Positions 54,089 through 64,000 of a stretch of 64,000 nucleotides of DNA are shown one piece after another. Below the pieces are notes generated by a model. The model did no database searches. It saw only the letters and a list, made by a program, of their open reading frames with translations, and was not told where the DNA came from. The stretch covers positions 51,336,439 through 51,400,438 of the forward strand of contig NC_063452.1 in assembly GCF_020379485.1 (NCBI RefSeq). Reading direction: 5' to 3'. This DNA is from Brassica napus (taxonomy: Eukaryota > Streptophyta > Magnoliopsida > Brassicales > Brassicaceae). The translations under genes were made by a program, and so were the position numbers. Positions within the stretch are counted from its first letter, which is position 1. Each line of letters begins with the position of its first letter.

Positions 54089-56083
54089 ATGATTCGAGGA
54101 GCATTTCTGGGAATCATCTTGATGATATATTGTGTTTCCACGTCATTCCAACGAGAGACTACGTTTGTCTTCAACGGTTTCCACCAAAGAGACCATCGTA
54201 TTCACCTTGCCGATGGTGCAAGAATCCTTCAAAAAAAACATGTCCTGCAACTGACGAATGCAACGACAACCCAAATAGGTCGATCGTGCTTTCTTTGAGC
54301 AGCCTATTGAGTTCAGTCCATCTGAACCTGTCTCGTTCTCGACGCATTTTGTGTGCGCGCTGGTCCCTGTAAGTGAGGTGAGTAGCCATGGGATGGCGTT
54401 TTTCGTGTCTCATTCCACTGATTTCGAAGAGGCCCAGCCATCTCGGTATTTCGGGCTTTTCAACGCAAATGGATCTGCTTCGACACGTGTGTTGGCTGTT
54501 GAGCTTGATATTGCTAAGGCTGAAGATGTGCTCGACATCAATGATAATCATGTTGGGATTGATGTGAACAGCCCAGTGTCTGTGCAATCTGCTAACGCTT
54601 CTTATTACTCAGACAACGAAGTTCAGAAGATAGACATGAAACTCGTGAGTGGAGATCCTATCCAGGTTTGGGTGGATTATGAAGGAACAACACTCAACGT
54701 TTCAATTGCTCCTCTTGAAAACCATAAACCAAGCCAACCTCTTTTGTCATCAACATCCATCAATCTTACCGAGATTGTGCAAGGTAGAAGAATGTTTGTC
54801 GGGTTTTCTGGTTCAACGGGGTCAGGCGTGGTCAATCAGTATGTACTCGGGTGGAGTTTTAGCAAAAGCATGGCGTCGCTGCAGAAGATTGACGTCTCAA
54901 AACTTCCCAAAGCCCCTCATCCCAGCAGTAAAAATAACTATACATCTGTGCTCTTTGATGTTCTGCTGGGGTTACTAGCTTTCTTAGTTTTGGGGCTTCT
55001 CTTTGGAGCTTATATGTATAGGGGAAACTTGTATGCCGAAGTAAAAGAGGAATGGGAAAATGTGTATGGTCCACTCAGGTATCCCTACAAATCTCTATAC
55101 AAAGCGACAAAAGGGTTCAGTAGAAGTGAATTTCTTGGGAAAGGAGGTTTTGGTGAAGTCTACAAAGGAACACTCCCTAAGAACATAGAGCTGAGAGAAG
55201 TGGCTGTGAAGAAAGTATCACATGAAGGTGAAGAAGGTCTGAAGCAATTTGTCGCAGAGTTTAAAACACCGGAGCTTAGTTCCACTTCTTGGGTATTGCA
55301 GGAGGAAACATGAGTTAATATTGGTTTCTGAGTACATGCCAAATGGTAGCCTTGATGGTTACTTGTTTAATCATGATAAACCGACTCTTCCCTGGTGGAG
55401 AAGATTTGCAATTCTCAAAGACATCTCACTAGCTCTTAATTACTTACATACCGAAGCTGACCAAGTGGTTATACACAGAGATATTAAAGCCTCGAACGTT
55501 ATGTTGGACGCAGAGTTTAATGGAAGGTTGGGAGATTTTGGTATGTCGAGGTTATATGAAAGAGGGGCTGATCCAACCACAACAGCTGCAGTTGGGGCTG
55601 TTGGCTACATGGCACCTGAGCTTACAACATTGGGAGCTTCCACTGTGACTGATGTATACGCCTTTGGTGTTTTCTTGCTTGAAGTTACTTGTGGGAGGAG
55701 GCCTGTGGAGCTTGGCGTGCCAGTTGAAAAACGTTCTGCTCAAATGGGTTTGTGAATGCTGGAGAGGGTCCTCTTTGCTTGATGCTATGGATCCAAGGTT
55801 GACAGAATTCTCATCTGAAGAAGTGGAGAGGGTTCTGAAAGTCGGTTTGCTCTGTGCAAACCTTGCTCCAGATGCAAGACCGTCCATGGAACAAGTGGTG
55901 CAATACTTAAATGGAAACGTACTGATGCCCGAGTTTTGGCCATATTCTCCTGGAATTGGAGCTCTCACTCCAACATTGTTTTCACCAGAACAGCTCTCGC
56001 TCAAATCGCTATCAATGTCGTCTTCCTTATCAAACAACTCGATGTTTATTACTCATACAATCAACTACGGGAGTGGACGATGA
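54089..56083 (+). pseudogene. L-type lectin receptor kinase (class I), frameshifted
   Basis: Relic of a plasma-membrane receptor kinase with an extracellular legume-lectin domain; class I includes the extracellular-ATP receptor DORN1. ATG at 54089 begins a signal peptide (FLGIILMIYCVSTSF), then the lectin fold (FVFNGF, LQLTNAT, GMAFFVSHS, VLAVELDIA, HVGIDVNSPVS, IQVWVDYEGTTLNVS, LFVGFS-like MFVGFSGSTG). The transmembrane helix is about 54950-55010. The kinase has [40 protein letters not shown] and RRPVE. Single-base or small shifts break it near 54280 in the lectin domain, near 55260 (four to five codons of the VSM..LKHR segment lost) and near 55740. The rest is colinear with intact relatives, so inactivation is fairly recent. 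No introns, as is normal for the class. Confidence 0.9.
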
Positions 56084-56375
56084 AAGTTTCTAACAACCTC
56101 CCTTATCTTTGGCCTCTTGTCATCGACTGTTTCTCGACCATTTCTACTCGACTTTTGTTTCATTGTATGCTCAAACTATGTTCATTAATGACATTCTCTG
56201 AAAGAGAGCTGATCTTTTGTGAATAAAATCTTGTAGCATCTTTAATAAATACATTGACAATCGGTTGTTGCATTCTTTATTCAAGGCCTGAGCCGATTAT
56301 GGATTAAAGACACTCAAAGATCCGAGGTTTTCCAAGCTTTAACTTTGTCTTAGGTTCATCGGTTGTTCCTCTGAC
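56084..56375. other. Kinase 3' flank up to Copia insertion
   Basis: Downstream DNA of the receptor kinase pseudogene. It ends at the Copia target duplication AAAAT (56376-56380). No further gene seen. Confidence 0.5.
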
Positions 56376-56780
56376 AAAATTGTTGATATGCCTTGAATCT
56401 GGATGTTACATCTAGGCGATGGATGTTACATCACGTACATCATACCGACTCGGTTGCATCAAGAGCGTTGCATCAAGTTATTATGGATGTTACATCGTGG
56501 ACTTAAGCCCATGAGTCCGTTTAGTCTAAGGTTTTAGATGCGAGATGTCACTATATATATCTTGTATTCGAAGTAACCCTGAACTTGCACTTTGTAAGCT
56601 CAATATCGCCTCCAATAATAAGATCTCTCTTTGCCCGTGGACGTAGCCCTAGGGGTGAACCACGTTAAATATCTATGTCGTAGCTACATCGCTTTTATTC
56701 ATCTGTTTCCGCATCTGTTTCTTCTCACAATTGTCACAACAAACTGGTATCAGAGCTTCGGGTTGTGATCTAGTGAGAAG

Positions 56781-59613
56781 ATGTCTGGAATAAGAGCGAA
56801 GATCGACAAGTTTGATGGGAGAAATAGCTTCAGTCTTTGGCAGATTAAGATACAGGCGTTGTTGAAGCAACAAGGCATCTGGGGACCATTGTCAGAGAAG
56901 AAATCTGAAGCAGCTGATTTGGAGACTCTAGAAGAGAAGGTGTTCTCAACAATTTTGTTGTGTCTAGCAGACGAGATCATCATCGAAGTGTCGGATGAGA
57001 AAACTACTGCTAGTTTGTGGCAGAAGTTGGAGAGCTTGTACATGACAAAATCTCTAACGAACAAGCTACTTCTGAAGCAACGCCTCTTTGCCTTGCGTAT
57101 GCAAGAAGGTATTGAGCTTCGCGACCATCTTGACAAGTTAAATTCGATATTAGTGGAGCTGAGTAACATCGATGTTACGGTGGAGGATTAAGACGCTGCT
57201 CTAATCCTGTTGGTATCTTTGCCGAACTCTTTCGAGAACTTCGTGCAATCGTTCATTGTTGGCAAAGATACAGTGAGACTAGAAGAAGTTAGGTCGGCGC
57301 TTCACAGTCGGGAATTACGCCATAAGGCATCCAGGTCAGGGACAGACAATCAAGCTTCGGGATTGTTTGTCAGTGGTGTGAAGGGACATGGGAAGAAAAG
57401 GAAGTCGAAAGATAGAAAATCGTTTCCAAGAGGTCCTAAGCCAACTGATACTTGCAACTATTGCAAAGAGAAGGGACATTGGAAGTCAAACTGTCCCAAG
57501 AAGAAGAAGGAGCAACAGTCTGGATCTGCTGCAGTAGCTGAAGATGAAGCCAAGTCTGATAGTGACATCGCTCTTGTTGTGCACGGACACACACACTCTT
57601 CTGATGTGTGGGTTCTGGATACAGGAGCATCCTACCATATGACACTGAGGAGAGAGTGGTTTTCGAAGTACACAGAAGTACTTGACGACAAGATTAAGAT
57701 GGCAAATGATTTTGTCTGCAAGATTGCTGGGATCGGCTCAATCAAGCTCAGGACACATGATGGTAGATTCTGCACATTGAACGAGGTTAGGCATGTTCCA
57801 TCAATAATGAAGAATTTGATATCCATGAGTCTTCTGGACAGTAGAGAGTTCAAATATTCGGGTGGTGATGGAGTTCTGAATGTCTGCAAGGGTTCTGACG
57901 TGATTCTGAAGGGTTTCATGAACAGTACTCTATATTTTCTGAAGGGTACTACCGTTACAGGTTCAGCAAATGTTGCATCACCAGAGATCTCAGAGGAAGA
58001 TATGACTAAGCTGTGGCATATGAGGCTTGGACATATAGGTGAGCGTGGGATGCAACATCTGTCGAAGTAAGATATGCTTCATTCTGATATTGGTTTGGAA
58101 CTCTGCTCGAAAGAGTTTAAACAATTTTGTAAGGATGCAACATCTGCCAAGCATCTTACAGACAGGGGAACACCACAACGAGATGGTGTTGCAAAATGGA
58201 TAAACCAGATAATGCTAGAGAGAGCGATGTGCATGCTCTCGAGTGCTGGTTTGGAGAAACGGTTTTGGGCTGAAGCAGTTAACACGGCTTGCTACTTGAT
58301 AAATCTTGTTCCCCAGATAGGCATCGAGTGCAGGATACCTTCTGAGGTGTGGTCAGGTAGATCTGCTGAATATTCACTTTTAAGAGTGTTTATGGGCTAC
58401 GGTGATGGAATCAAAGGATACATGGTCTGGTCTCCATCAGAAAACCGAATGGTTCTAAGCAGGAATGGTGTCTTCGATGAAGCATCTATGGTTAGAAGCT
58501 CAGGGTCCAGTTCAGAAGCAGAAAAGTGTAGCACTGATAAACAGGTGGAGCTACAAGATGATCATGAAGTGATCGATGTGCAGGCACACACAGAAAATCA
58601 AGAGGAGCGTGTAGAAGATGTTAAGTTGGAGTCTACGAAGATTCAACCGCTTGATGCTACAGAGCGTAGCATCTTGAAAGATCAACCAAGAAGGATTGAT
58701 ATCAGGCCACCAGAGAGATATCGCTTTGAGGATATGGTGGGTTATGCACTTCAGGTTGCAGAGGAAGTGGATTTACATGGAAGCTGTTTCTAGTCCCGAG
58801 TCTGAGAAATGGCATGTTGCAACGAGAGACGTGGAGTCTCATCAGAAGAATCATACATGGGACCTGACCACATTACCATCGGAGAGAAGGGATGTTACAT
58901 GCAAGTGGGTCTTCAAGATTAAGGATGGAGCATCACTGGCAGAAGGAGCTAAGTATAAAGCTCGGATTGTTGCAAGAAGTTTCAGTCAGAGAGATGGAGT
59001 AGACTACAATGAGATATTCTCATCGATGGTTAGACATACGTCCATCAGAGTGTTGCTAACGCTGGTAGCACGTCAGGACTTGGAGCTTGAGCAATTTGAT
59101 GTGAAGACAGTGTATCTTCATGGAGAGCTAGAGGAGATATACAAGACTCATCCAGATGGTTGTCGAGTTCCTGAAAAGGATGACTATGTGTGTACGCTTC
59201 AGAAGTCACTTTGTGGATTTAAGCAGTCTCTCAGAGGATGGTACAAGAGATTCGACAGCTATATAATCAAGTTGGGCTACATCAGAAGTCCTTATGATTG
59301 GTGTGTCTGCATGAGTGAGTTGAAGGATGCGACGTTCATCTGTTTGGTACTTTACGTGGATGACATGTTGTTAGCTGAAGAGAAGTGTGACATCGAGAAG
59401 CTGGAGCTTCTGGGTTTTGAAGTTGAGATGAATGATTTGGGTGCAGCAATGAAGATTTTAGGGATGGAGATCTTCAGAGATTGGGAGAAGGAGTTGTTCT
59501 TGTCACAGAAGGCCTACATTAATGAGGTGTTGACAAGGTTCGTGATGTCTTCAGATGAACCTATCAGTATTCTGTGCACTGCAAATGTTCATCTCACCAT
59601 GTATATGGTTTAG
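56781..59613 (+). pseudogene. Copia gag-pol remnant
   Basis: Broken polyprotein gene. Gag lies at 56781-57500, interrupted by an in-frame TAA (57189-57191), and includes the zinc knuckle CNYCKEKGHWKSNC. The aspartic protease motif DTGA is at about 57620. The pre-integrase zinc region (LWHMRLGHIGERGMQHL) ends in a second in-frame TAA at 58068-58070. The integrase catalytic core has lost its first half; its end remains (LTDRGTPQRDGVAKW, FWAEAVNTACYLIN). A frame change near 58770 precedes reverse transcriptase, which keeps TWDLTTLP, KWVFKIK and the YVDD active-site motif (about 59355). RNase H is missing: the frame ends at 59613, where the tandem array begins. Non-functional. Confidence 0.92.
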
Positions 59614-60285
59614 CTCGTTGGGGCATCTGACCCATTGGGGCATCTGGCCCGTTGGGGCATCATGCCCGTCGGGGCATCTGGTCCGCAAGGACATCTGGCC
59701 CGTTGAGGCATCTGGTCCGCAAGGACATCTGGCCCGTTGGGGCGAATGGCCCGTTGGGGCATCTGGTCCGCATGGACATCTAGTCCGCAAGGACATCTGG
59801 CCCGTTGGGGCATCTGGTCTGCAAGGACATTTGGTCCGCAAGGATATCTAGTCCGTTGGGACATCCGGCCCGTTGGGGCGTCTAGTCCGTTGGGACATCT
59901 GGTCTGTTGAGACATCTGGCCCGTTGGGGCGTCTGGTCCGTTGGGACATCTGGTCCGTTGGGACATCCAGTCCATTGGGATATTCGGCTGATGATGAACG
60001 TCTGGCTCTAGTTGAGCATCTGGCCGTTAAAGGGCGTCTGGTTCGTCATAGCAACACATCTGGTCCGAAGGGACATCTGAGGCAAAGAGAGCGATGGTAC
60101 ATTTGGCGTTGAAGAACACATCTGGTACATTTGGCGTTAATGGCGCATCTGGCACTTCAAAGTGCATCTTGTACATCTGGCGCTGATGGCGCATCTGGTA
60201 CATCTGGCGCAGAGAAACGCATCTGGTACATCTGGCACTTGAAGGTGCATCTGGTACATCTGTTATTGAGAGGATTCAAGTCAAG
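59614..60285 (+). repeat. 17-bp minisatellite inside the Copia element
   Basis: About 22 head-to-tail copies of a 17-bp unit (TTGGGGCATCTGGCCCG and CAAGGACATCTGGTCCG variants) run from about 59614 to 59985. Longer, degenerate CATCTGGTACATTTGGCG units continue to about 60285. The array replaces the RNase H region and reaches the polypurine tract. Confidence 0.92.
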
Positions 60286-60671
60286 GTGGAGAATTGTTGA
60301 TATGCCTTGAATCTGGATGTTACATCTAGGCGATGGATGTTACATCACATACATCATACCGACTCGGTTGCATCAAGAGCGTTGCATCAAGTTATTATGG
60401 ATGTTACATCTGATCGTGGGCTTAAGCCCATGAGTCCGTTTAGTCTAGGGTTTTAGATGCGAGATGTCACTATATATATCTTGTATTCGAAGTAACCCTG
60501 AACTTGCACTTTGTAAACTCAATATCGCCTCCAATAATAATAAGATCTCTCTTTGTCCGTGGACGTAGTAGCCCTAGGAGTGAACCACGTTAAATATCTG
60601 TGTCGTAGTTACATCGCTTTTATTCATCTGTTTCCGGATCTGTTTCTTCTCACAATTGTTACAACAAAAAT

Positions 60672-60815
60672 TGTGCGTTTGAGTTTGTGAGATTCAGAAA
60701 AGTGCATTCTTGGAATTTGTAGAAACCTTGGGTTTGAAGGTAGGGCTTTGTTTCGCGTTGTAATGAGCTTTGAATAACGATCTGAATTACACCCTGTAAG
60801 TTGCTAAAATATCAT
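60672..60815 (+). pseudogene. Relic of an RBR-gene 3' region
   Basis: GCGTTTGAGTTTGTGAGATTCAG, then TTTGTAGAAACCTTGGGTTTGAAGG and TGTAAGTTGCTAAAA, match the DNA just after RBR gene A (17125-17195) and gene B (39390-39520). No coding part remains. It shows that another RBR copy once lay next to the receptor kinase. Confidence 0.78.
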
Positions 60816-61070
60816 ATAATCGACATTACTCCCTCTGTTTCTGTTTCGGTTTCCGATGTTTGTGAATAAGTGTGAATTTGACATTTTTTCCTTGTTACAT
60901 AAAAAAATGTCATTTTATAATTTCAATGCAATTTATAATCAATTTCAACCAAATATTAATTGCAAAATGCTTTGATCTTATAAATAAAACTTTTTATCTC
61001 AAATATTATTAGTTAACTAGTTGTAACTAATAAAAATATAAATACATCTCAATTATTTTAGGGTGATTTA

Positions 61071-61340
61071 GAGCATGAGCATCAAAGGTTCATGGGGAAA
61101 GCTCTCACACATCAAAAAAAAAAATATTATAATAATAGAATCTGATGAATTCGTCTCGCAGGGGTACCTCCGGATGAACCCGTTTCATCACTGTTTCGCG
61201 GGCTCCACGCCACGTGGCAGCCCGCTATTGGTCCACTTATTTTTACTTTTTTTTAAATCAAACGGAAAAAAATAAAAAATTAATAAATTATTAAAGTTGT
61301 GAACCTTTCCCCTCCCCCTGATTCATTGATGCGCATGCTC
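61071..61340. mobile_element. PIF/Harbinger (Tourist-like) MITE
   Basis: A 270-bp element with terminal inverted repeats GAGCATGAGCATCA (left) and GAGCATGCGCATCA (right, read inward) and the target duplication TTA (61068-61070 and 61341-61343). No coding capacity. Confidence 0.88.
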
Positions 61341-61343
61341 TTA

Positions 61344-62590
61344 GGAAATTGTCCCAAATGTAGGTCCAAATCTTAAAAGTGAGAACTTACCATGATTTGA
61401 CTGAAAGCGGTTGTCTTGTCTTATATCATTTGTGTATCAAACGGACGAAAATGTCCTTCACTCTCTCTCTTCAACCCATGCTTCTTCTCCCTTCTCTCCT
61501 GTACATTTTCTTTCCTCCGACCCCACACACCCACTTCTTTCTTCCTACACCATCTTTTTTTCTTATATTTTTTTCTCACCTAAAAATTCTTTCAGTAATT
61601 CACTTTTTTTTTCCACCACGACCGTCTAATAGAATGTGTTACTGGAACGGTCAAACAGGGTCCGACTCTATAACTAAAAAATATTAAGATATTTTTAAAA
61701 ATAAATACATATATTTGGTTTAAAATTTTAAAATTTTAGATATATTCTTAAACTTATAGTTTATAATTTAAAGAGAAACTTCAAATATATATAGATAAGC
61801 TATTAAGTTTTAAAACTATTTCATTATATCATTAAATATATAGTTAATATTTTTTTGAACAGGGCCTTAAAATTTTTTGAGACGGCCCTGTTTTCCAGAA
61901 TAAAACTATAGTAGTATGCTTATGAACAAACCTGATAAATAATTTTATCTGGGTTTACGATAAACTATATTATAATTCATCGATGATTTGACTACCAAAC
62001 ATGTTACAAAATATGTTAACGAGTTAACGAGTTTTATAAAATGATACAAAATTTGTTAACATTAAATATTACTTTTTAACGTGTTACAAATTTTGTTATC
62101 GAGTTATATTTTGTTATATAAACAAATCAACAACTCAATAATACACTTTATAATGATCAGCATTAATTGCCAAACTAAGACAATATTTAACAGTTAACAT
62201 ATGAAGTTAACTAACTAATTTTAAAGTTAACGTTCCAAATAAAAGAAATTAGCATGTTATAAATAAGTTAGAATGTTAGCAATAACAGTATCGTATACAA
62301 TTATGTTATAGGGGGTTAACATACGATCCAAATAAAATAAATTAGCATGTTATAGGCATAGAAGCCAATAATCTTTATTAATATACGTGAAAAGTGTCCA
62401 AGGGAATTATTGGTAAATGAATTTTCATAGACTTTGAGAATTTTGAGATTCTATTGTTGTTGGTTCTTGGATTTCAATTTTTTTTTTAATATAATCCATT
62501 GTTATTGGTATAAGAATTTAAAAAATCTATTCAAATCTTTTATTATTCAAAAAGCTTATTTATTATTGATTCTCTATTCTAACTAAATAT
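61344..62590. other. AT-rich, no gene seen
   Basis: AT-rich intergenic DNA with a C/T-rich patch at 61450-61620. Recurrent TTAGCATGTTATA and GTTAACATA motifs at 62200-62360 suggest an old repeat. No gene supported. Confidence 0.45.
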
Positions 62591-62593
62591 AGT

Positions 62594-63366
62594 ATTATTG
62601 GGAGATGAATTCTATTCATTTTTACTCATAAGACTCAACTTTCAAAATATCATATGTATCCACGTGATTTTCAAAATCCATGTGATAGAAAATAACAAGA
62701 AAACAAAATAGTTATTCTTACCAAATATCTATTGCAAATTAAATCTAAATTATATGTCCAAAAATTATAATTCATGACATTTTATGTACTTTTACATTTT
62801 TGAATATATATTCAAAATACTAAATTGAAAAATATAATTCGAAATTATAAATAAACTTTTTATTTTTTATTTTTATTATTTATATATCAATAAAGTGAGG
62901 GGTAAAAATTCTTTTGCCTTTTATATGAAATCTATTTTGGTAATTTTCCTCTTTGAGATTTCTTTTTGTAACAAAAACTTAGAAAAAAAAATATTTAAGA
63001 GAATTTTCCAATTTTGAATGTATCACTATTATTTTTTTTTAGTTTGAAAGAAAAAATGTATAATCATGTTATATGATTTAGAAAAAAAATAAATTATATA
63101 TTTACTTTACAAAAAATATGACAGAAAAGACATAATACAAATTCATGAAAATCTATACCAATCTAAAAATTCATGATCAAATTTCATAAGTCAATGTATA
63201 TAAATTTTCACAGTCCACATGTAACTTTTAAAATCTATCAACGCTTGAAATTTATAAACTCTACACAAATTTGTCTCCCAATAACCAAATATCTATTGCA
63301 CATTAAATCCAAACTATATGTCCAAAAATTATAATTCATGACATTTTATGTACTTTTACTTTTGGG
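62594..63366. repeat. MITE-like repeat with direct duplication
   Basis: TATTGGGAGATGAATT (62594) and its inverted counterpart AATTTGTCTCCCAATA (63270-63285) bracket the segment. A segment of about 85 bp containing ACCAAATATCTATTGCA, then TATATGTCCAAAAATTATAA, occurs directly repeated at 62719-62803 and 63286-63366. Class not determined; non-coding. Confidence 0.6.
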
Positions 63367-64000
63367 CTTTTTTCAAATATGACCTAAAATTTCAAGTCAA
63401 ACTTAAAAATAACCCTTGTTTTTTTTGAAACTTTCATTTTCCCTATTCACCCTAAAAGTTTGGATTTATTCACGAAAATGCCATTATATTTTTTTTTCTT
63501 TTTTTGAAAATGATTCTTTTACCTTATCATCCTTATCTTCACCAAGTATTTACAATATTTTCATTACCATCAATACACTAACCACCATGAACAACCAATT
63601 TGAAGCTCTTAATGTACCAAAGTTTCGATTTTTACTCTTCATATCTCATTACTTATGCACACAAATCACATCTCTTTCACTCTCTCTTAAAATTCATCCA
63701 AAAAAACTAAGATTTTGATTCCAAGCTTTGTAAGGTTCATAGGGACATTGAAGCTCATGATTCTTGGTCATTAACGACTTGGTAGCTTTTGTATTGAAGT
63801 TCTGGGTGCTTGGAGAAGCAAAGCAAGTAATCTCACAAGCTCAAGGTATGAAATCTTTTTTTTTTCTCAGATCTGTTCACGAAAACTTTCAGAAGACTTC
63901 GCTAGATGTATTCTCCATCAAGAAGACTTCCCTAGAAGTCTTCTAACTTTCCTTTAAAATCACTTAAACGCAATAACTGCACCAAGTGCTATTTTTATTC
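63367..64000. other. Repetitive non-coding DNA running off the window
   Basis: Starts with TTTTTTCAAATATGACCTAA-type sequence and ends with repeated AGAAGACTTC / CTAGAAGTCTTCT motifs. This resembles the edge of a non-coding Brassicaceae repeat, but the rest lies beyond the window. No gene supported. Confidence 0.4.

Larger units (their letters stand above)
56381..60666 (+). mobile_element. Copia-type LTR retrotransposon, internally deleted
   Basis: A 4.3-kb element with LTRs 56381-56741 (361 bp) and 60295-60666 (372 bp), both starting TGTTGATATG and ending ACAACA, flanked by a 5-bp duplication AAAAT (56376-56380 and 60667-60671). The LTRs differ by a few substitutions and small indels, so the insertion is young. 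Each LTR has a TATATATA box (about 56552 in the left). A primer-binding site TGGTATCAGAGC (56745-56756) matches the initiator Met tRNA. A purine-rich AAGGTGGAGAA precedes the right LTR. The interior is damaged and shortened. Confidence 0.95.

Noticed and set aside
59551..59975. Repetitive Pro/Cys-rich minus-strand frames
   Set aside because: Produced by the 17-bp minisatellite read in reverse; not a gene.
1..64000. tRNA, rRNA or snoRNA genes
   Set aside because: No cloverleaf, A/B-box pair or rRNA-like segment was noticed by eye; a covariance-model scan was not possible.

Overview
This is plant nuclear DNA, almost certainly from a Brassicaceae species and most likely Brassica or Raphanus. 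It has spliced genes, AT-rich intergenic DNA and nested CACTA, MULE, hAT, Helitron, Copia and LINE elements. The host genes (ICR3-like, SEN2, RING-IBR-RING, L-type lectin receptor kinase) occur in the same order as I remember for the Arabidopsis thaliana chromosome 5 interval around At5g60210-At5g60300. That synteny is from memory, not from a search.

Layout. 1-1917: decayed LINE ending in poly-A. 2372-4605 (-): broken ICR3-like ROP-effector gene. 5623-6375 (-): intact tRNA-splicing endonuclease subunit SEN2. 7034-14240: MULE with a 9-bp target duplication. 14481-17022 (+): intact RBR E3 ligase gene A with an RNase-H-like N-terminus and a polyglutamate tail, followed by a broken RBR fragment. 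17961-26176: CACTA-1. 26180-35497: AT-rich, Helitron-like insert with CACTA-2 (27619-35399) nested in it. 35694-36230: second, truncated copy of the SEN2 5' end. 36523-39263 (+): intact RBR gene B. 40009-45086: hAT element. 45173-49333: two adjacent minus-strand Helitrons. 51535-52335: telomere-like repeats in inverted orientation. 52381-53626: 3' part of CACTA-3. 54089-56083: frameshifted lectin receptor kinase. 56381-60666: Copia retrotransposon. 60672-60815: RBR 3' relic. 61071-61340: Tourist-like MITE. The remainder is AT-rich.

The organising principle is a tandem duplication of about 4.6-4.8 kb running from inside SEN2 through the SEN2/RBR divergent promoter, the RBR gene and its downstream DNA. 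Transposons then enlarged the two copies differently: MULE, CACTA-1 and a Helitron-like/CACTA-2 insert in copy 1, and hAT plus two Helitrons in copy 2. Each copy therefore preserves empty sites for insertions in the other.

The most striking feature is inside CACTA-2. Between two copies of the element's own promoter-like leader lies an inverted repeat of about 123 bp per arm. Both arms read as the N-terminal coding sequence of EDM2, a host PHD-finger regulator of transposon heterochromatin. It looks like a transposon-borne hairpin able to make small RNAs against a host silencing factor. Both CACTA-1 and CACTA-2 have intact spliced TNPD transposase genes, but each has a single-base frameshift in its second (TNPA-like) gene.
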